Shown: positions 1 through 10,550, numbered from the stretch's first letter. The stretch is DNA of 32,011 nt from Amphimedon queenslandica (GCF_000090795.2 NW_003546259.1:111017-143027), one strand, 5' to 3'. Notes: generated by a model from the sequence alone, not told the origin. Translations and numbers: made by a program.

Positions 1-2
1 AA

Positions 3-875
3 CTGGACCTAGACTATCTGTGTTCAGGACGAACAGCTCCCTATCACTCATGGAGGAACCCAGTTGAAAGAGTCATGTCTATTCTTAATCTTGGACTTCT
101 GTGCATTGGTCTTGCTCATTCTAAATTGTCAATTGATGTAGAAACTGAGATTGCTAAATGCAGTACTTTATTTGATATACGGTGTCATTTTGAAGGCAGA
201 GAAAGTGTTTTGCAAGACAGCTTGTCCCCTGTTAAAGTGTTGCTATTCAACATTTTTAGCCACTTAAAACTTCACAATGAAGTTATCTCAATGTTTTCAT
301 CCACCACTACTGAAGAATTAAGTGAATTTTGGTCTGTAATACTGTCTATTGACGAAACTGTTACTGACAATAGTGGGTATCGACAAGAAATTATTTTAAA
401 TCATGATAAAATAGTGACATTCATGGCTCATTGTTGCAAGGCAAGTGACTATTCATTTGACATCTTAAAATGTGGCCAACCAAATTGCACAATATGTAAA
501 CCTGTACGTCTACCGAGGAATATTTTTGAAAATTACACCATATGTGACCATAATTGACAAAAGGTACCTTATGGCAGATTTTAAAAATTCATCATTATGA
601 TGAAAAATATCAACCTGTGAGTGCTCTATTAGACAACTATTGTTTCTAAAAGTTACATAGTAACTTTTTGCATCCCCTGGAGTAATTTCATGATAAATGG
701 AGCTCAGGAAGCTAGATTTTAAGGCTGTAAAGACCAATTTTCCTGTCCGCCATAAGGTACCTTTTGTCAATTATGGTCACATATTCCACACCCATCTCCA
801 GGAGACGATGGGCATTATTTGCCTTTTCATAGCATTTTTAGTTCATTAGCTCTTGTTCGCAGAGATTTGTGGCAG
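3..875 (+). pseudogene. 3' part of a broken transposon-like gene (NPVERVMS family), interrupted by a MITE
   Basis: The frame is open from base 3, so the gene starts outside the window. It reads LDLDYLCSGRTAPYHSW, then RNPVERVMSILNLGL, then a Cys-rich stretch (CGQPNCTICKPV). At 544 a MITE enters the exon. Beyond it, at 785-875, the protein resumes as PHPSPGDDGHYLPFHSIF and ALVRRDLWQ and ends at a good splice donor (CAG|GTAATG, intron from 876). Joining the two sides needs one extra base near 528-532 in an A run, so there is a frameshift as well as the insertion. I recognise the block as a family seen in sponge genomes but have no name for it. Inference: the Pro-Ser-Asn-Pro-Val-Glu-Arg context resembles the last acidic residue of RNase H-fold transposases; this is weak. 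No downstream exon was identified. Confidence 0.6.
544..780. mobile_element. MITE-A copy 1 (237 bp, TSD ATAT)
   Basis: Non-coding element with terminal inverted repeats of about 32 bp beginning GTGACCATAATTGACAAAAG and containing GGTACCTTATGGC. It is flanked by ATAT at 540-543 and 781-784, which reads as a 4-bp target duplication. It lies inside the exon of the 3-875 gene. Two further copies of exactly the same length are at 10181 and 12421. There is no transposase inside. A TA duplication with the element one base longer at each end fits copies 1 and 2 but not copy 3, so 4 bp is preferred. Confidence 0.9.
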
Positions 876-2062
876 GTAATGATGATGTTTATGTAGCTAC
901 ATGTTCATGTATGTTGTACAATATAGATAGTTTGGAGTGGTTAATTTGGGCAAATTGCTTTTTATGAATTAAGGATTTAGGAATTAAAATTTTTATAAAG
1001 GTTGTTTGATGTTTTATGTACTTGTACATGTGCATGCAGGACGTGTAGTTCTTCATTGTAATTTTACTACCTCTACTTTTATTTTTTCTAACTTTTTATG
1101 TACAATGATGTACACATGTACATGTACATGTAGCGACATATTTGCACGTAAATGTACAAAGTTTTTAATTTTCTGCTTTTACATGCATATTAGTTGTAAT
1201 CTAATTATAAATTAATCTTTATTTTTAATTCATACAACTGTGTAACATACTGTGTGTACATGTAGTATATGATATGAAGCAGTTGCTAATTTTCATTTTA
1301 AAAATGTAATTGAAGCATTTTAGCTGTGTACAAAGCACTGAATGGCTCAGAAGACAGTTGTCTATTGCTAATTTATATAGTTAGTCATAAGAATTAAGTT
1401 CGAAAAAGTAACAGATTACAAAGCCTAGTTATACTCACAACTTCTTACCACTATTATAATATTTTCAAACTCGTTAAAATTTTAACTGTTTCAGCATAAT
1501 ATATTAGATTTTTATGAGTGACATGAACCAACAAAAAAATAGGACATACAGAGTTTTTTCTTATTGAATTGTCACTTTCAACAAGCCATTGTTGCAGTGC
1601 TGCATCTTTGACCAACACAACATCATGGCAGTACCAATTTAATGACTTGGTTGTATTGCAGACATAGAGTGTAGAATCTCGTAGCATTAATAGTTTCTCT
1701 CTGTAGTGATTGTTTGTACTCTTAGGACAATGAAGTCATACCATAGTCATAATATTACATTCATGTAAGCATGTCTTTCGCTCTTAGCATGCTGGTTACC
1801 TGCTTTAGTTTAGTTAGTTTTTCTTTAAAATGTAATGTAAACTTATGTGTCTTGCTGGTCCACTCTGTTGCTCTAATATGTAGTGTACAGCCCTTGAGAA
1901 CTGGCTTACAATAATAATGAATTATAAACAATTTGTTATTACAACCTCATGAAATAATACAGTAAATTAAAAACTAAAGATTGTAGAGCTACTCAATTTT
2001 GTAGAAGTAGTACTCTCAACCAAGTTTTTATGGATCTATTAAAAGTTAAATGACATGCGCTA
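876..2062. other. Non-genic AT-rich DNA
   Basis: Probably intron or intergenic sequence after the donor at 876. It contains TACATGTA-type runs (for example 1112-1132) and homopolymers. Short open frames at 1006-1215 (+) and 1454-1687 (-) have simple composition and no recognisable domain. No gene is supported. Confidence 0.6.
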
Positions 2063-2846
2063 TTTTTTTTATTGGTGTAATATCATATGATCATAAAAAT
2101 AATGTATGCAAAGTCTGAAAAATTGCTTCCTGCCATTTTACATTCGGGTGTGTCTAAACGTTACATCATACTAGGCTTATGGTTGACTTTCACCATTGAC
2201 GGCAATGTAAAAGTAGTAAATGATATCTCTGTTAGACTTCATGAAATACCTTGTAACTTTAATCCTATGGTTAAAGTGATAGACTGTGCTTATAAATCAT
2301 AATAATCAGAGGACATCTGAGTCATTATGGCTAGCATAGCTTGCAGCTCATAACCTACACAAGCTGTGCACACAAGCTGTTCTTGTGTGCCTCATAAAAT
2401 GTCATGTACTACTGTTGCTTAATAGTGTTAGAGCACCAAAATTATACATTGAATATTTGCAACAGACAAGAACAGCTTCATTATGGATTGTCAAAAGTAG
2501 AACATGAGTTGCAAGCAATGCCAGCCATAATGACTCAGATGTCCTCTGATTATGATTCATAAGCACAGTCTATCACTTTTACCGTAGGATTAAAGTTACG
2601 ATGTATTAAATGAAGTCTGACAGAGATATTATCTACTAATTTTACATTGCAGTCAATGGTATAAGTCAACCATAAGCCTTGTTTGATGTCACGTTTAGTA
2701 ACCACACACCCCGACAAGATGTAAAATGGCAGGAAGCAAAATGAGCAAATTTGAAGGCCCATATCTCTGTGAATCTTTTTTTAAACAAGACTTTGCACAT
2801 AGCATTTTCATGATCATGTAATCATATTAGGCCAATAAAAAAAAAA
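2063..2846. repeat. Large palindromic (foldback) element, about 784 bp
   Basis: Two arms of roughly 320-380 bp face each other around a centre near 2385-2462. Left landmarks starting with the T run and ATTGG at 2063, then CTTATGGTTGAC, CTGTTAGACTTCAT, GATAGACTGTGCTTAT and AATCAGAGGACATCTGAGTC, recur in inverted order on the right up to the CCAAT and A run at 2846. Matching continues imperfectly to AAGCTGTTCTTGT at the centre. The arms differ by scattered substitutions and small indels. No clear target duplication was found. This fits a foldback or long-TIR MITE, or an old inverted duplication. The frames 2087-2302 (+) and 2550-2762 (-) are mirror copies of one another. Confidence 0.85.
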
Positions 2847-3355
2847 CCCAGAAAATCGTGTCAATTACCCATTAAGGTACACACATATGTAGCATTAAAT
2901 TTGATACACGTAAATCTACATGTAGCTAGACACACTAAAAAAGGTGGCGTGATGCTTGTAAAAAGGCTCACTAGGATAAACGCACAGTTTGCATTGATGC
3001 ATATTACAATCTATTTAACAATAAACATCAAGGAATATGTAGAAAATGCGCTGTGTGATACTACAGAATTATCACTACTGTATCTTTCACAAACTTACAA
3101 TAAAGGGAGTAAAAAACACGACTTGTGTCTCTTTGCTAAATAGTTATTCCTACATTTAATCATAATTGCTGCGTGGGCAGCTGATTTCCGGTGACCACCC
3201 ACTCATGTACTTCAAACTCCTACTCCTACTTTTATCTAGTCAACTCCTACTCCTACTGACCCGGTTCTCGTTTATTAATGAGTTAATTGTCCAGAGATAT
3301 GTCGAGTATTTCCTGGAATTTGTCCAAAGGTATTTCCACAGTGCTGTATTACTTG
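2847..3355. other. Non-genic DNA between two repeats
   Basis: Holds short open frames (2901-3143 and 3166-3363, +) without recognisable domains. The second is rich in Leu/Ser codons from repeated CTCCTACT runs and runs into the MITE target site, so neither is supported as a gene. Confidence 0.5.
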
Positions 3356-3363
3356 CTGTGTAG

Positions 3364-3776
3364 TAGTGATGGGCGATATTGAAAATTTTGAAACATTACA
3401 ATATAATACGATATTGCCTAAAAATTAGGATATCGATATTTTTTATCAATAAGTTATTAAGCCACACCCATTAACTTTAATATTACTAAAATGGCTACAT
3501 AAAGCTATTTCTGAGAATAATTATTATTGATAAGCATTATAAAGACCTTTGGCTTCTATACTTCAGCTACTTCATCTACTTTCCAAGAAAATACAATTTA
3601 GTAATTTTTGAGATGTTAGTGCTATAGTTAATTAACCATTTATTAAGGTTATGTAACTATTTTGTGGGCGTGGTCTTGTTATTGATATTTTCTTGAAACT
3701 TTTTTGATATTGATAAGTATCGATACCGCATTATATTCATTAAATATCGTGAGTTTTGATATATCGCCCAGCACTA
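3364..3776. mobile_element. hAT-type MITE (413 bp, TSD CTGTGTAG)
   Basis: Starts TAGTGATGGGCGATAT and ends ATATCGCCCAGCACTA, inverted repeats with one mismatch over 16 bp. It is flanked by a perfect 8-bp direct repeat, CTGTGTAG, at 3356-3363 and 3777-3784. An 8-bp duplication with TAGTG-type ends is the hallmark of hAT elements. The interior is AT-rich with many GATATT/AATATC motifs and GCCACACCC/GGGCGTGGTC boxes, and has no coding capacity, so it is a non-autonomous element. Confidence 0.92.
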
Positions 3777-3832
3777 CTGTGTAGCTGTACTGTACGTACT
3801 ATTGTGACGTATATCACGTCATGTGAGACAAC

Positions 3833-4143
3833 ATGGTCATCTCTGCCTCAGAACCAAGCTCACAACTTCGTGAACATGAGAGAGAGCGTGAAGATCATGA
3901 AGCAGCAATGACTGAAGTAATTAGATGCTTAGAAGAAAATGTAGAGGAATTTCTCAAGATTTTGTGACAGATGTCCTAAGAAAGAAGTTTGATGAACGAC
4001 TGCAGAGCACCAGTCCTCCCTATCACAAGCAGATTAGTGATGTTGCGTTACAACTTAACAGTAGTACTGAAAAAGGTACAGTAAGTAATGTTGAGGCTTT
4101 CATAGACTTGTACAATGGTCAATCGAAATTGAATTTATTCTAA
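3833..4143 (+). pseudogene. Small broken coding remnant
   Basis: From ATG at 3833 the frame reads MVISASEPSSQLREHERERE and continues as an acidic, helical stretch to a TGA at 3965-3967. A second frame (from 3925) overlaps and carries on as GISQDFVTDVLRKKFDERL to a stop at 4143. Reading the first frame into the second at about 3940-3950 gives one charged, helix-rich protein of about 100 residues, so a single frameshift is likely. The start lies 49 bp after the hAT MITE target duplication. No family is recognised. It could be a decayed single-exon gene or a first exon. Confidence 0.35.
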
Positions 4144-6148
4144 AAATGAGTCTCACTTTAATTATATATTAGTTATTTTTTTGATATTATTGCAACTGCA
4201 TGTTTATACATTTCCTGAAGTTTTTGTTTAAAATTAATTTGTTTATGAATTATTAAAGCTCCAATGACCAAAATATACTTTTCAATACTTTCTGATTCAT
4301 TCATTGACATCTATGTTTGCCCAGAGATTGCATTGTTCAGTTTAGTGTGAATGCATCAAGTAGTCAACGTGGGATGCTTACACTTTTTTAGCTCATGTAC
4401 ATGTACATGCATGTTATATGATCAAAGTTAAGCAATTTAGATATGTATTGCCTTCGGCACATTTTACCTGCACGTTTACCAATTGCTAACTTTTGTTCTT
4501 GTTTATTTATGTTCAGTGACTAAGTTACAAGGGTATAACTGACAATTAGGTCACTTTTTAGAGACTTCTAGAGATTCTCTTCACTTTGTAATATTTCTGT
4601 AGTTATTACACAGTATTTTTGTCTTATCTTGCTGTTAGAGAGTTCAAAACATTATCTTGTTTGAATGCCACCATTTTGCTTGCCTGGCTACACCATCTTT
4701 GCCTAAGAGGCATGGGGGTTTGGTTTGCAACCATTAGTTGCTAAGGTTTTTTAGTTGTTAATTCTCCATTTAATCTTTGAAAAACCTGTGGGAGAGCTAT
4801 AAATGTAGCTATATACATTAGATGCTACCAAAGCTACATGTATGAGCATTTCACATGCATGTAGTGTTAGTAATAGCTTTGGTAGTTACATTAGTATTAT
4901 TGATTTTAGTACACTATCTACAGAACATCAACAAAACAGTTGTTTTGATTTTGGTAGTATTTGATGTTTCCTGTGCAGTTTAATGTATACTTAAACGTAT
5001 ATTAATTGTATGGCACTTTACGACATATGACTATAATAAATTAGCATACTTGAACGCTATGCATGTGATAGTTGGCATAATTCGAGTGATTTTTAGTTAT
5101 ACGTGTACGTTTATATACAATGCATGCACATGCATTCATATACATCAGTAGTCGAAATAAAAGTGTCCTAAATATATGATTTCAAATCTACTTAGTATTT
5201 CTCTGTTCTTTTCTATACTTTGTTTCATAAATTTATTATCATTTAAAAAGGACAACTGAAGCCTAAATTTTTACACAGTAATTTTGATGAGCACAATGAA
5301 CTGAATGCAATATATTAAATTTTGTGTCTGTAATTTTTTTATTATTTACAAATCGTAACACACCCCATTGGGCTAGCGCAATTCTAGCAATCTATTTTTT
5401 CCAAATTGGGACATGTTTATGCAGGTACATTCCAGCAAATATTTACATGTGTAATCATACATATACATGTATACTATCTGTACTAGTCCTTACTTATGAC
5501 GTTGTATATTGTCTGTAATTAAGTTTCAGTGTATTTGCTATTGAGTGAAAAGTTGTTGGTATTAATTGTTCAGTTTCTGTTGCATTAGGACTTTATTGGT
5601 AACGAACACAACATAAGAAAAAAAAGATGGTAGCATTGATAAAACCCTCCTCAAAGATCAGATCTGCCTCTGGCTACAATTTGTTCGTAGGTGATTTTTG
5701 AAGTTCGATGGCAAGCTTATAAGCGTAATATAGGATTAGTTACATGTATGTGAATTTTACAGTAGGTAGGTCATTACCTGCTGATGTTTCTACTAAGAAT
5801 AAAGTAGTAGAGAAAAATGGAATGAGCTGGAATTAGAATGCCAATCAAGATATAATTCACAGGCAATGCTGAAATCCAAAGATACTACTCCAGATTCATG
5901 GAGAGTCAAGAAGAATATTAGAAAACATTAAAGAAAATGTAACTCCATACTAAGATTGATACAGGAAGTGAGAAAAAAATTAGACCTGTTGTTTAAAAAG
6001 AGCTATTCCCCTTGTAATGCCTAACACATGTCCATTCAATTTTGCCTCATCATTTTACAGTTAATGCTCTTGGCAGTGATTTACATGTCACATTCTTGTT
6101 AAACACTTAGGCCATTGGTATTGGTAATATTGTCACAACACAAGGATT
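4144..6148. other. Non-genic AT-rich DNA with ACATGT palindromes
   Basis: No exon, RNA gene or element with clear ends was found. It contains ACATGTACATG runs (4394-4410, 5100-5145, 5450-5475) and a short inverted repeat TGCTACCAAAGCTA / TAGCTTTGGTAG (about 4824 and 4876). The small frame 5324-5518 is of simple composition. Confidence 0.55.
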
Positions 6149-7102
6149 ATGGTACAGCCTCCACACAATGTGTTTATTTACTTTAAGTGTCTGTGGGCTG
6201 AAAAGTTTGATATCCATCTGTGCTACATACTAGTTCAAAAGGAAAATCCATATGTTGGAGGAACAGGTTGTGGGCAGGAATGGCTGAGCAAGAATCCTGT
6301 CCTCCCATTATTGTTTTTCTCTTCATCATCAAAAAATAGTATGTTATAATTTATTGCTTATTGTATTATATTAATTCCTCGCTGTAGTACCGGTGTGCCT
6401 CCTGTGCCACATAGTAAGAAGGAATTAGTCAGAAAAGTAAAGAAATTATTAAACAATACATATGGTAAGCAAAAAATATATGTACCTCATTCAAAAATTT
6501 ACATAATTACAGCTCTTGCAGTTAATAATTCTCGTGCTCATGTTCCATATTCAGCACTTCAACAAATAATGTTACCTAAATGGCATCACTTATAATCTGA
6601 AACCACCCTCATTAATGAACATTGATGACTTGCATCATGTAAGAAATAATATAAATCATTTACAGTTTGTTGGCAAGTTGATTGACCAATGGACACATAA
6701 TTGTTTAGATGTTCCTCCTTCAATGACTGGCTACAGTTGTTCTGACCATAACTATGCTATTGATGATGATTTTCCTGTAATCGAACCACGGCAACATACT
6801 GGATCAAGCACCCTATTATCTGTTAATGGTGAAGCTGTACCTCTCCTTTTGTCACCATCATTGTGTTTACCCATTGAAGGTATAGTTAACATGCTCAGAA
6901 ATCAGCAAGTGGTTGCAACAGCAGAAGTTATTGATGGACAATTCATGCACTGCAATCCTATTCTGCCTGGATTCACTAAAGTAATTGTTACAAGTATCAA
7001 AATAATATAAAGCCACTCTATGTTACTGTGTTTGATGATGAATTTATGAGCAAGAATGTGATAACAGTTTGGCCATTTAATGACCTCTGTGTTGTTATGT
7101 GA
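6149..7102 (+). pseudogene. Decayed coding region of an unnamed sponge-type family
   Basis: Three successive frames read as one protein. The first (6149-6349) contains NPYVGGTGCGQEWLSKNP. After a TAA at 6347-6349 the same frame continues with VPPVPHSKKELVRKVKKLL and NNSRAHVPYSALQQIMLPKW to a stop at 6595. A frameshift near 6595 leads into LKPPSLMNIDDLHHVRNNI, LLSVNGEAVPLLLSPSLCLP and NPILPGFTKVIVTSIK (to about 7005). A further frameshift leads into VFDDEFMSKNVITVWPFND, ending with TGA at 7100-7102. The smooth sense across the breaks shows real ancestral coding sequence. Dense aliphatic and Asn/His content suggests a globular protein; no catalytic motif is recognised. A GTATGT (about 6341) and TGTAG (about 6388) could mark a 50-bp intron, but phase is not kept. 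Function unknown. Confidence 0.55.
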
Positions 7103-8129
7103 AGTGTACGTTATAGCCATGCACTGAGTGCAGATAACATAATTATAATTATAGGACAGTCAATTTATTTATTCAGTAAATACATCAATATTATTTATTC
7201 GAAGCATGATTCAAGTAAGGCATCTTTTGTAATGTCTCATATTTTGTCTGTTTAATTTTAGAGATAACAGTAGACCTCTGATGTAAGAGGTTTTAAATTT
7301 TGTTGATATTACCAGGTAATTTAACATGACGCCAGTATAGCCCAATGTGGTAGCTCCTTTATTTACAGGTTATGCGAAAAGAACTTACTGTACTTCAAGT
7401 ATTTTGCTGATCTTTGGAACTTGGGATTGTTTTCTTAGGCTACATGTTCAAATTGTAAATTGATTATTTAATTCGTTGAGCTTTGCAAACTTTTTATGAA
7501 TCATTTTTAATAATTAAATAGAAGTGTATTATAATTATTTTTAACAGTCATGATCATAACTACAATAGAGCATGCATCTATTCTATTTATTTCCTGATAT
7601 AGAATCAAAATTATTTTTAAGACTACCATCAACTACTTAACTTTTTGAAAGCAAATCTTTTTGTCTGAAATAAAGCACAGTTCATTTCACTGTAGGCTAG
7701 AGTGTCCAGTAAATCAAAGTAGCCACGAAGTTGTTTTCAAGTTAATGCAGATGGTGAATTGCATGAAATGTATAGCATGATTGACTTTACTAGCATGCAG
7801 TGGGTAGCATTCTTTTATAGTGAGCAATTCAACCTGATCAAACATTGCCAATTAAAAGAAGTTGCTAAATGAGTATCAAGTGATATAAGCTTAAATGTAG
7901 GTAGAATACAGCTTACTTGTGCTTGTATACTCATTCTGGTGAATGCATGTTGTGACCATGCATAATGTATATTCACTCTAACCAGAGCTTGATGCTTAGA
8001 TACTCCTGTATGTATGTATAATTATCACTGTTAACTATATAGATGTTCATAAGCAAATGACATACAAAATTAACTGTAAGCAATAATTGTAATACATATA
8101 CATAATAATCGAAAATACAATATCAATAA
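7103..8129. other. Non-genic DNA between two convergent relics
   Basis: AT-rich, with no exon, element end or RNA gene that I can support. It separates the plus-strand relic ending at 7102 from the 3' end of the minus-strand KDZ relic at 8130. Confidence 0.55.
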
Positions 8130-8392
8130 TCAAACATTCTTCTGTACAAAGTCAGGTCTTGCTATACGATCAAAAGCCATTTCCTTTTCTACTTTTTCAA
8201 CAGTCTTTTTTAAGTCTTAAATTTAAGTTCAGAAAACTTCCCAGTGATGAAGAATCAATTATGTTCAAAATCATAATTAATGCTAAACTCATATTGTTAT
8301 ACTTTCTGTAAATGAAGGAGTAGTTTTCATAAAAGCTAACAAATCTTTGCCATCCTCCGTCAACAAACATTTGTTAGAAGATAAATCTTCTA
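8130..8392 (-). pseudogene. KDZ relic: last two exons
   Basis: Exon 8303-8392 begins after an AG at 8394-8393 and reads EDLSSNKCLLTEDGKDLLAF, then MKTTPSFTE. It ends at AAA|GTATAAC. An 87-bp intron (8302-8216) follows, and exon 8130-8215 reads LKKTVEKVEKEMAFDRIARP, then DFVQKNV and TGA at 8132-8130. Phases match exactly: the previous exon ends with one base, this one starts with two and ends with one, and the last starts with two. The sequence is acidic-basic and helical, fitting the charged C-terminal end of the protein. No AATAAA was seen just downstream. Confidence 0.6.
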
Positions 8393-8567
8393 CTTCCTAA
8401 AATGTTTAGCATATCTTGGGTGTTACTATCTAATAATTAGTTTCAGGTATTGCCCCTTTGCAAATTTCATTTTTTTCCAATTAATTTGCCTCTCAAATTC
8501 TTTAGCTATAATTATTTAAAATACAGTCAATTGAATACATTATAACCAAATATAATGTATTTCTTAC

Positions 8568-9137
8568 CTTCTTCAATTGAGTCTTTATATAATTCACTTC
8601 TCCAATTTTCATCACTATTCTTAGATAAAATTAGATAGCTTGGTACATGATATGAATGTAATTCCTGGCAAATTAGAGGAGTGGATATTGATGATTGCTG
8701 ATAAATAGTAAGTGCTGCTGGTTCAGAAAATGACAAAGACTGCTGTGAAACAGTACAAGTATGTACTCTTGGTACTCGTTCAAGAGATGACTGCTGTGAA
8801 ACAGAAGTATGTACTCTTGGTACTGGATCAGGATATGACTGCTGTGAAACAGACGTATATACTCTTGGTACTGGATCAGGATACGACTGATGCGAAACAG
8901 ACATATGTACTCTTGGTACTGGGTCAGGAGGTGACTGCTGATGAACTGAAGTAAGTACTGGTTCAGGTGATTGCTGCTGAACAGTAGATTCGCGAATAGA
9001 CAATATAAAATGACTGGTGGGTAAAGAAACAAGTGTGAATCTATTAAAGCAATCCTGCAATTTAATCAGTTTTTTTTCTAACTCAATTACTGTTTGGTGT
9101 AACAATGACAAGCATCCATGATTATACAGACTGTTTC
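8568..9137 (-). pseudogene. KDZ relic: coiled-coil tail exon with a tandem repeat
   Basis: This 570-nt exon starts after AAAAAG at 9138 and ends at GAAG|GTAAGA (intron 8567-8393, 175 bp). It reads GNSLYNHGCLSLLHQTVIEL, then EKKLIKLQDCFNRF, as KDZ C-terminal coiled coils do (a helix ending in a short Asn-rich turn). It then enters a run of 16-residue repeats of the type SQQSYPDPVPRVHTSV and ends SELYKDSIEE. No stop lies within it. The repeat is unlike anything I know for KDZ tails and may be a lineage-specific expansion. Confidence 0.65.
8726..8985. repeat. 48-bp coding tandem repeat, about five copies
   Basis: On the plus strand the unit is GACTGCTGTGAAACAGA, then a variable GTAT part, then ACTCTTGGTACTGGATCAGG. 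Copies start near 8727, 8787, 8838, 8886 and 8931, with one shorter final unit. On the minus strand each unit encodes about 16 residues (consensus SVSQQSYPDPVPRVHT). Unit differences are base substitutions plus one in-frame shortening, so the frame is kept throughout, as expected for an expansion under coding constraint. Confidence 0.9.
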
Positions 9138-9399
9138 CTTTTTCCTTTCATTTGAGTATTTCCTGCTTTAGTAAAAGATGATCATGTAAATAAAAAGCAA
9201 TACCAAACATGTGATGATAAGTCAGATACATCTGCCCATGTGATAGTAAATGTATTCAAGGAATTAAGTTGATCAAGAGATAACTTCAGCTTAGCTGTAA
9301 CCTTTGAATTGAGTTGGCAACCTTGAAGCCAAATATTGACCATCTACATGTATATTAAAAATGCACAATAATGAAGAATAATAAGATTAAAATAATTAC

Positions 9400-10085
9400 C
9401 AGCAAACTTAGCTTTCAAAACTAATAAAAACCAATGATCTCTTGCCAGCACTACTATCTTTTCCTTTAAAAATTCTGCTTGCTTCAGTGATGAACAATGA
9501 CTATTCTTTAAATAATGATGAGTCTGGAGTTGGTCTTTCATTGATTCCATGTGCTTTCTCTATTTTTGTCAGTTGCTTATCAAGCCTTTTCGAAAAAAGA
9601 TAGTAAAAATACACAACAATTATTATCAAATTTACCTGTACAAATAATTTGATAATAAAGTTAGAGTGTTAGCAGGAACAGAATCACAGTATATAGTTAA
9701 TTGTGAGCTATAGTATACCAATTACCAAATAACAAATAATAACCCTTATCAAAGAGAATAATAAATTGCAACAATTTTGAATAGTTGTCCTCCCAATAAA
9801 ATATACTAATATGATCTAAACAGTAACAAAAATATAATCAACTCGATGCTTTAATGCCTCACTTAACGAAGCTTCTTCTGCATTTACTTGAGTCTTGTAC
9901 CAATTTCCAATATCTTTCACAATAAATGAGACTATAAATGGAACATCAGATATAAATAATTATGATTTGTGAAGTACATGTACTTAGTGAATTTTCCATC
10001 AAACTCTGAAGCTCTTTCATACATACATGTACCTCTTTTGATTTCATAAATCTTCCAAATCACTGAGGTAGTACATGTAGATGTT
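9400..10085 (-). pseudogene. KDZ relic: three coiled-coil exons
   Basis: Exon 9984-10085 starts after TTTCTAG and reads EHLHVLPQ, an in-frame TGA (10060-10062), then FGRFMKSKEVHVCMKELQSL. A 51-bp intron leads to exon 9843-9931 (after CATTTATAG), reading SFIVKDIGNWYKTQVNAEEA, then SLSEALKHR. A 283-bp intron leads to exon 9400-9559 (after AAATAG), reading RKHMESMKDQLQTHHYLKNS and then QAEFLKEKIVVLARDHWFLL, ending GCTG|GTAATT. All three junctions keep phase (1+2, 0, 1+2). The heptad-like, charged sequence matches the helical region that follows the GEGCE box in KDZ proteins. Confidence 0.7.
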
Positions 10086-10128
10086 CTAGAAATTAATGTA
10101 ATCAGAAAGACAGTCATTACAAACATAC

Positions 10129-10550
10129 CAAAATGATTAAAGGACAACCTCACATAATATAAAAGAGCATCTGTTAATATGTGACCATAATTGACGAAAG
10201 GTACCTTATGGCGGGTAGTGAAATTTGCCTTTATAGCCAAGAAAATCCAACTTCCTGAGCTCCATTTATCATAAAATTACTCCACAGGTTGCAAAAAGTT
10301 ACTATATAACTTTTAAACACAATAGATATCGAACAGAGCAGTCACAGGTTGATATTTTTCATTATAATGATGAATTTTAAAATCCGCCATAAGGTACCTT
10401 TAGTCAATTATGGTCACATATGTCAAATCTGCGGTAAGACTTTGTCTCTTTTGCAATTCCAGAAAGTCATCTTAAATACAACCATAAATGCTCACAGCCT
10501 TCACCATAAGCCATTCCAAATCCAGCTTTGTTTCTAGCGTTAAATTTAAG
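10129..10550 (-). pseudogene. KDZ relic: catalytic Glu exon (GEGCEHLW) split by MITE-A
   Basis: The exon starts after CTACATGAAG and reads LKFNARNKAGFGMAYGEGCE, then HLWLYLR. The GEGCEHLW box lies at 10482-10505. After an in-frame TGA (10467-10469) it runs LSGIAKETKSYRRFDI up to the MITE at 10417, and resumes beyond it as LTDALLYYVRLSFNHF, ending at TTTG|GTATGT (intron 10128-10086). Known KDZ proteins have GEGxERxWS followed by a Ser-His-Arg helix and DVLTDAL, so the match is clear. Subtracting the element plus one ATAT leaves 181 nt, which is exactly in phase with both neighbouring exons. Confidence 0.9.
10181..10417. mobile_element. MITE-A copy 2 (237 bp, TSD ATAT), inverted relative to copies 1 and 3
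   Basis: Ends are GTGACCATAATTGACGAAAG and the inverted CTTTAGTCAATTATGGTCAC, with ATAT at 10177-10180 and 10418-10421. Internal order is reversed relative to copy 1: the pyrimidine-rich TTTGCCTTTATAGCC side comes first and GATATTTTTCATTATAATG near the right end. It sits between the Ile and Leu codons of FDI/LTDALL in the KDZ exon. Confidence 0.93.

Noticed and set aside
510..770. Open frame on the minus strand
   Set aside because: It lies almost entirely in MITE-A copy 1 and similar frames appear in copies 2 and 3; it is a product of the repeat.
540..784. Tc1/mariner-type TA target duplication for MITE-A
   Set aside because: It fits copies 1 and 2 only. Copy 3 has AATT on both sides, which fits a 4-bp duplication for all three.
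2087..2762. Two small genes in opposite orientation with related products
   Set aside because: They are mirrored arms of the foldback; without evidence of expression the palindrome alone explains their similarity, though the point is kept as a finding.
8673..9032. Second open frame on the minus strand and one on the plus strand (8712-8954) over the tandem repeat
   Set aside because: A 48-bp repeat without stops opens several frames. Only the frame 8568-9137 joins in phase to splice sites and coiled-coil sequence on both sides.
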